A DNA stretch of 8,899 nucleotides, from contig CAMPHY010000028.1 in the NCBI GenBank assembly GCA_946886125.1, positions 1-8,899 on the forward strand, written 5' to 3'. The DNA is from an uncultured Candidatus Saccharibacteria bacterium (GTDB lineage: Bacteria > Patescibacteria > Saccharimonadia > Saccharimonadales > UBA6022). The notes beneath the pieces are model-generated. The model ran no database searches. It was not told where the DNA came from and was given only the letters and a program-made list of their open reading frames with translations. Position numbers and translations under genes: made by a program. This document shows positions 8,713 through 8,899 of the stretch, piece after piece; positions within the stretch are counted from its first letter, which is position 1, and every line of letters starts with the position of its first letter.

Positions 8713-8789
8713 AGGTTTGATCATTTACTCGTCTTTTGAATTGTTAAAGTGTTTTTGCTTTTGTTTGTTTTGTTTAAAAGCTTATGTTG

Positions 8790-8818
8790 ATAATAGCATC
8801 CAATCTGCTTATGGTCAA
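8790..8818 (-). promoter_or_regulatory. strong sigma-70-type promoter facing the broken gene
   Basis: Minus strand TTGACC (8818-8813), a 17-bp spacer ending in the extended TGC, and TATTAT (8795-8790). Predicted start is near 8783, followed by a 59-nt A-rich leader, apparently unstructured, up to ATG 8724. No good Shine-Dalgarno is seen; the nearest is GACGAG, five bases before the ATG. This is the most complete promoter in the window besides that of gyrB. Confidence 0.75.
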
Positions 8819-8899
8819 TACTTATTCGCTATTTTATGATGTTTATATGTATATTTATTTTTACAACGATATTAATAACAGATATCGATTACTATATTT
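8819..8899. other. AT-rich intergenic end with a small inverted repeat
   Basis: Strongly AT-rich, with no open frame of note and no tRNA-like fold seen. It contains CGATAT-N9-ATATCG (8867-8887), a possible operator, perhaps for a gene beyond the window edge. No TTATNCACA-type DnaA box was found. Confidence 0.35.

Larger units (their letters stand above)
8404..8724 (-). pseudogene. small gene interrupted by two adjacent in-frame stops
   Basis: One minus-strand frame runs from ATG 8724 to TGA 8404 (107 codons), broken only by TAA TGA at codons 17-18 (8676-8671). Before the stops it reads MIKPFGAHSAIPIYAI. After them 88 codons stay open, starting FAPADHAPFVFIGIADAPPN, passing a Met at 8556 (MDGVARYAPDY) and ending LTHMFYRSGSLF. 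Counting by hand, 34 of these 88 codons begin with G (39%), the usual sign of true coding; the overlapping 72-codon frame at 8711-8493 has 24%. I do not recognise the protein. A strong promoter lies 59 nt upstream of the ATG, and the next gene starts 22 nt past the end. Readings: a decayed gene; a 16-aa leader peptide with a separate 50-aa ORF (8556-8404); or stop readthrough. Decay is likeliest. Confidence 0.5.

Noticed and set aside
8391..8780. Known structured RNA (RNase P, tmRNA, SRP RNA)
   Set aside because: Scanned by eye on both strands for the RNase P core motifs, the tmRNA tRNA-like end and the SRP GGAAGGAAGC-type loop; none found. The coding signal in one frame also argues against it.
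8725..8899. Replication origin in the AT-rich end
   Set aside because: No DnaA-box-like nonamers and no dnaA or dnaN neighbours; AT-richness alone is not enough.

Overview
The window looks like chromosomal DNA of a Patescibacterium (CPR), most likely a Saccharibacterium (TM7). The evidence is protein resemblance recalled from that group: the surface protein's long-N-region signal peptide (hydrophobic core followed by SPPESANA), the small EKEWVDKAKKII protein, and the two-helix protein ending VMITGK. No search was run. The genes read cleanly with standard codons; glycine is GGN, and no long gene uses in-frame TGA.

Layout. 1-2269 (minus): gyrB followed after 2 nt by the 5' part of gyrA, driven by a good sigma-70-type promoter at 2316-2344. 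2270-2420: a divergent control region with nested inverted repeats. 2421-4588 (plus): a sortase-anchored (LPQTG) surface protein, then a small basic protein with two C-terminal membrane helices. 4619-4647: a bidirectional terminator between convergent units. 4671-8381 (minus): a 949-aa membrane-tethered VirD4/HerA-like ATPase of type IV secretion type, preceded by a 137-aa soluble conserved protein and a ~128-aa four-helix membrane protein. 8404-8724 (minus): a small reading frame broken by two adjacent stops, downstream of a strong promoter and overlapping a long imperfect inverted repeat. 8784-8899: AT-rich, with no gene seen.

The gyrase pair is housekeeping. The plus pair faces the cell surface. 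The minus trio plausibly belongs to a DNA-translocation or pilus-like type IV machine; that role is inferred from the ATPase only. Two members of the minus cluster have extended -10 boxes placed so that transcription would begin about one base before the ATG, suggesting leaderless mRNAs. The least explained stretch is 8391-8830.
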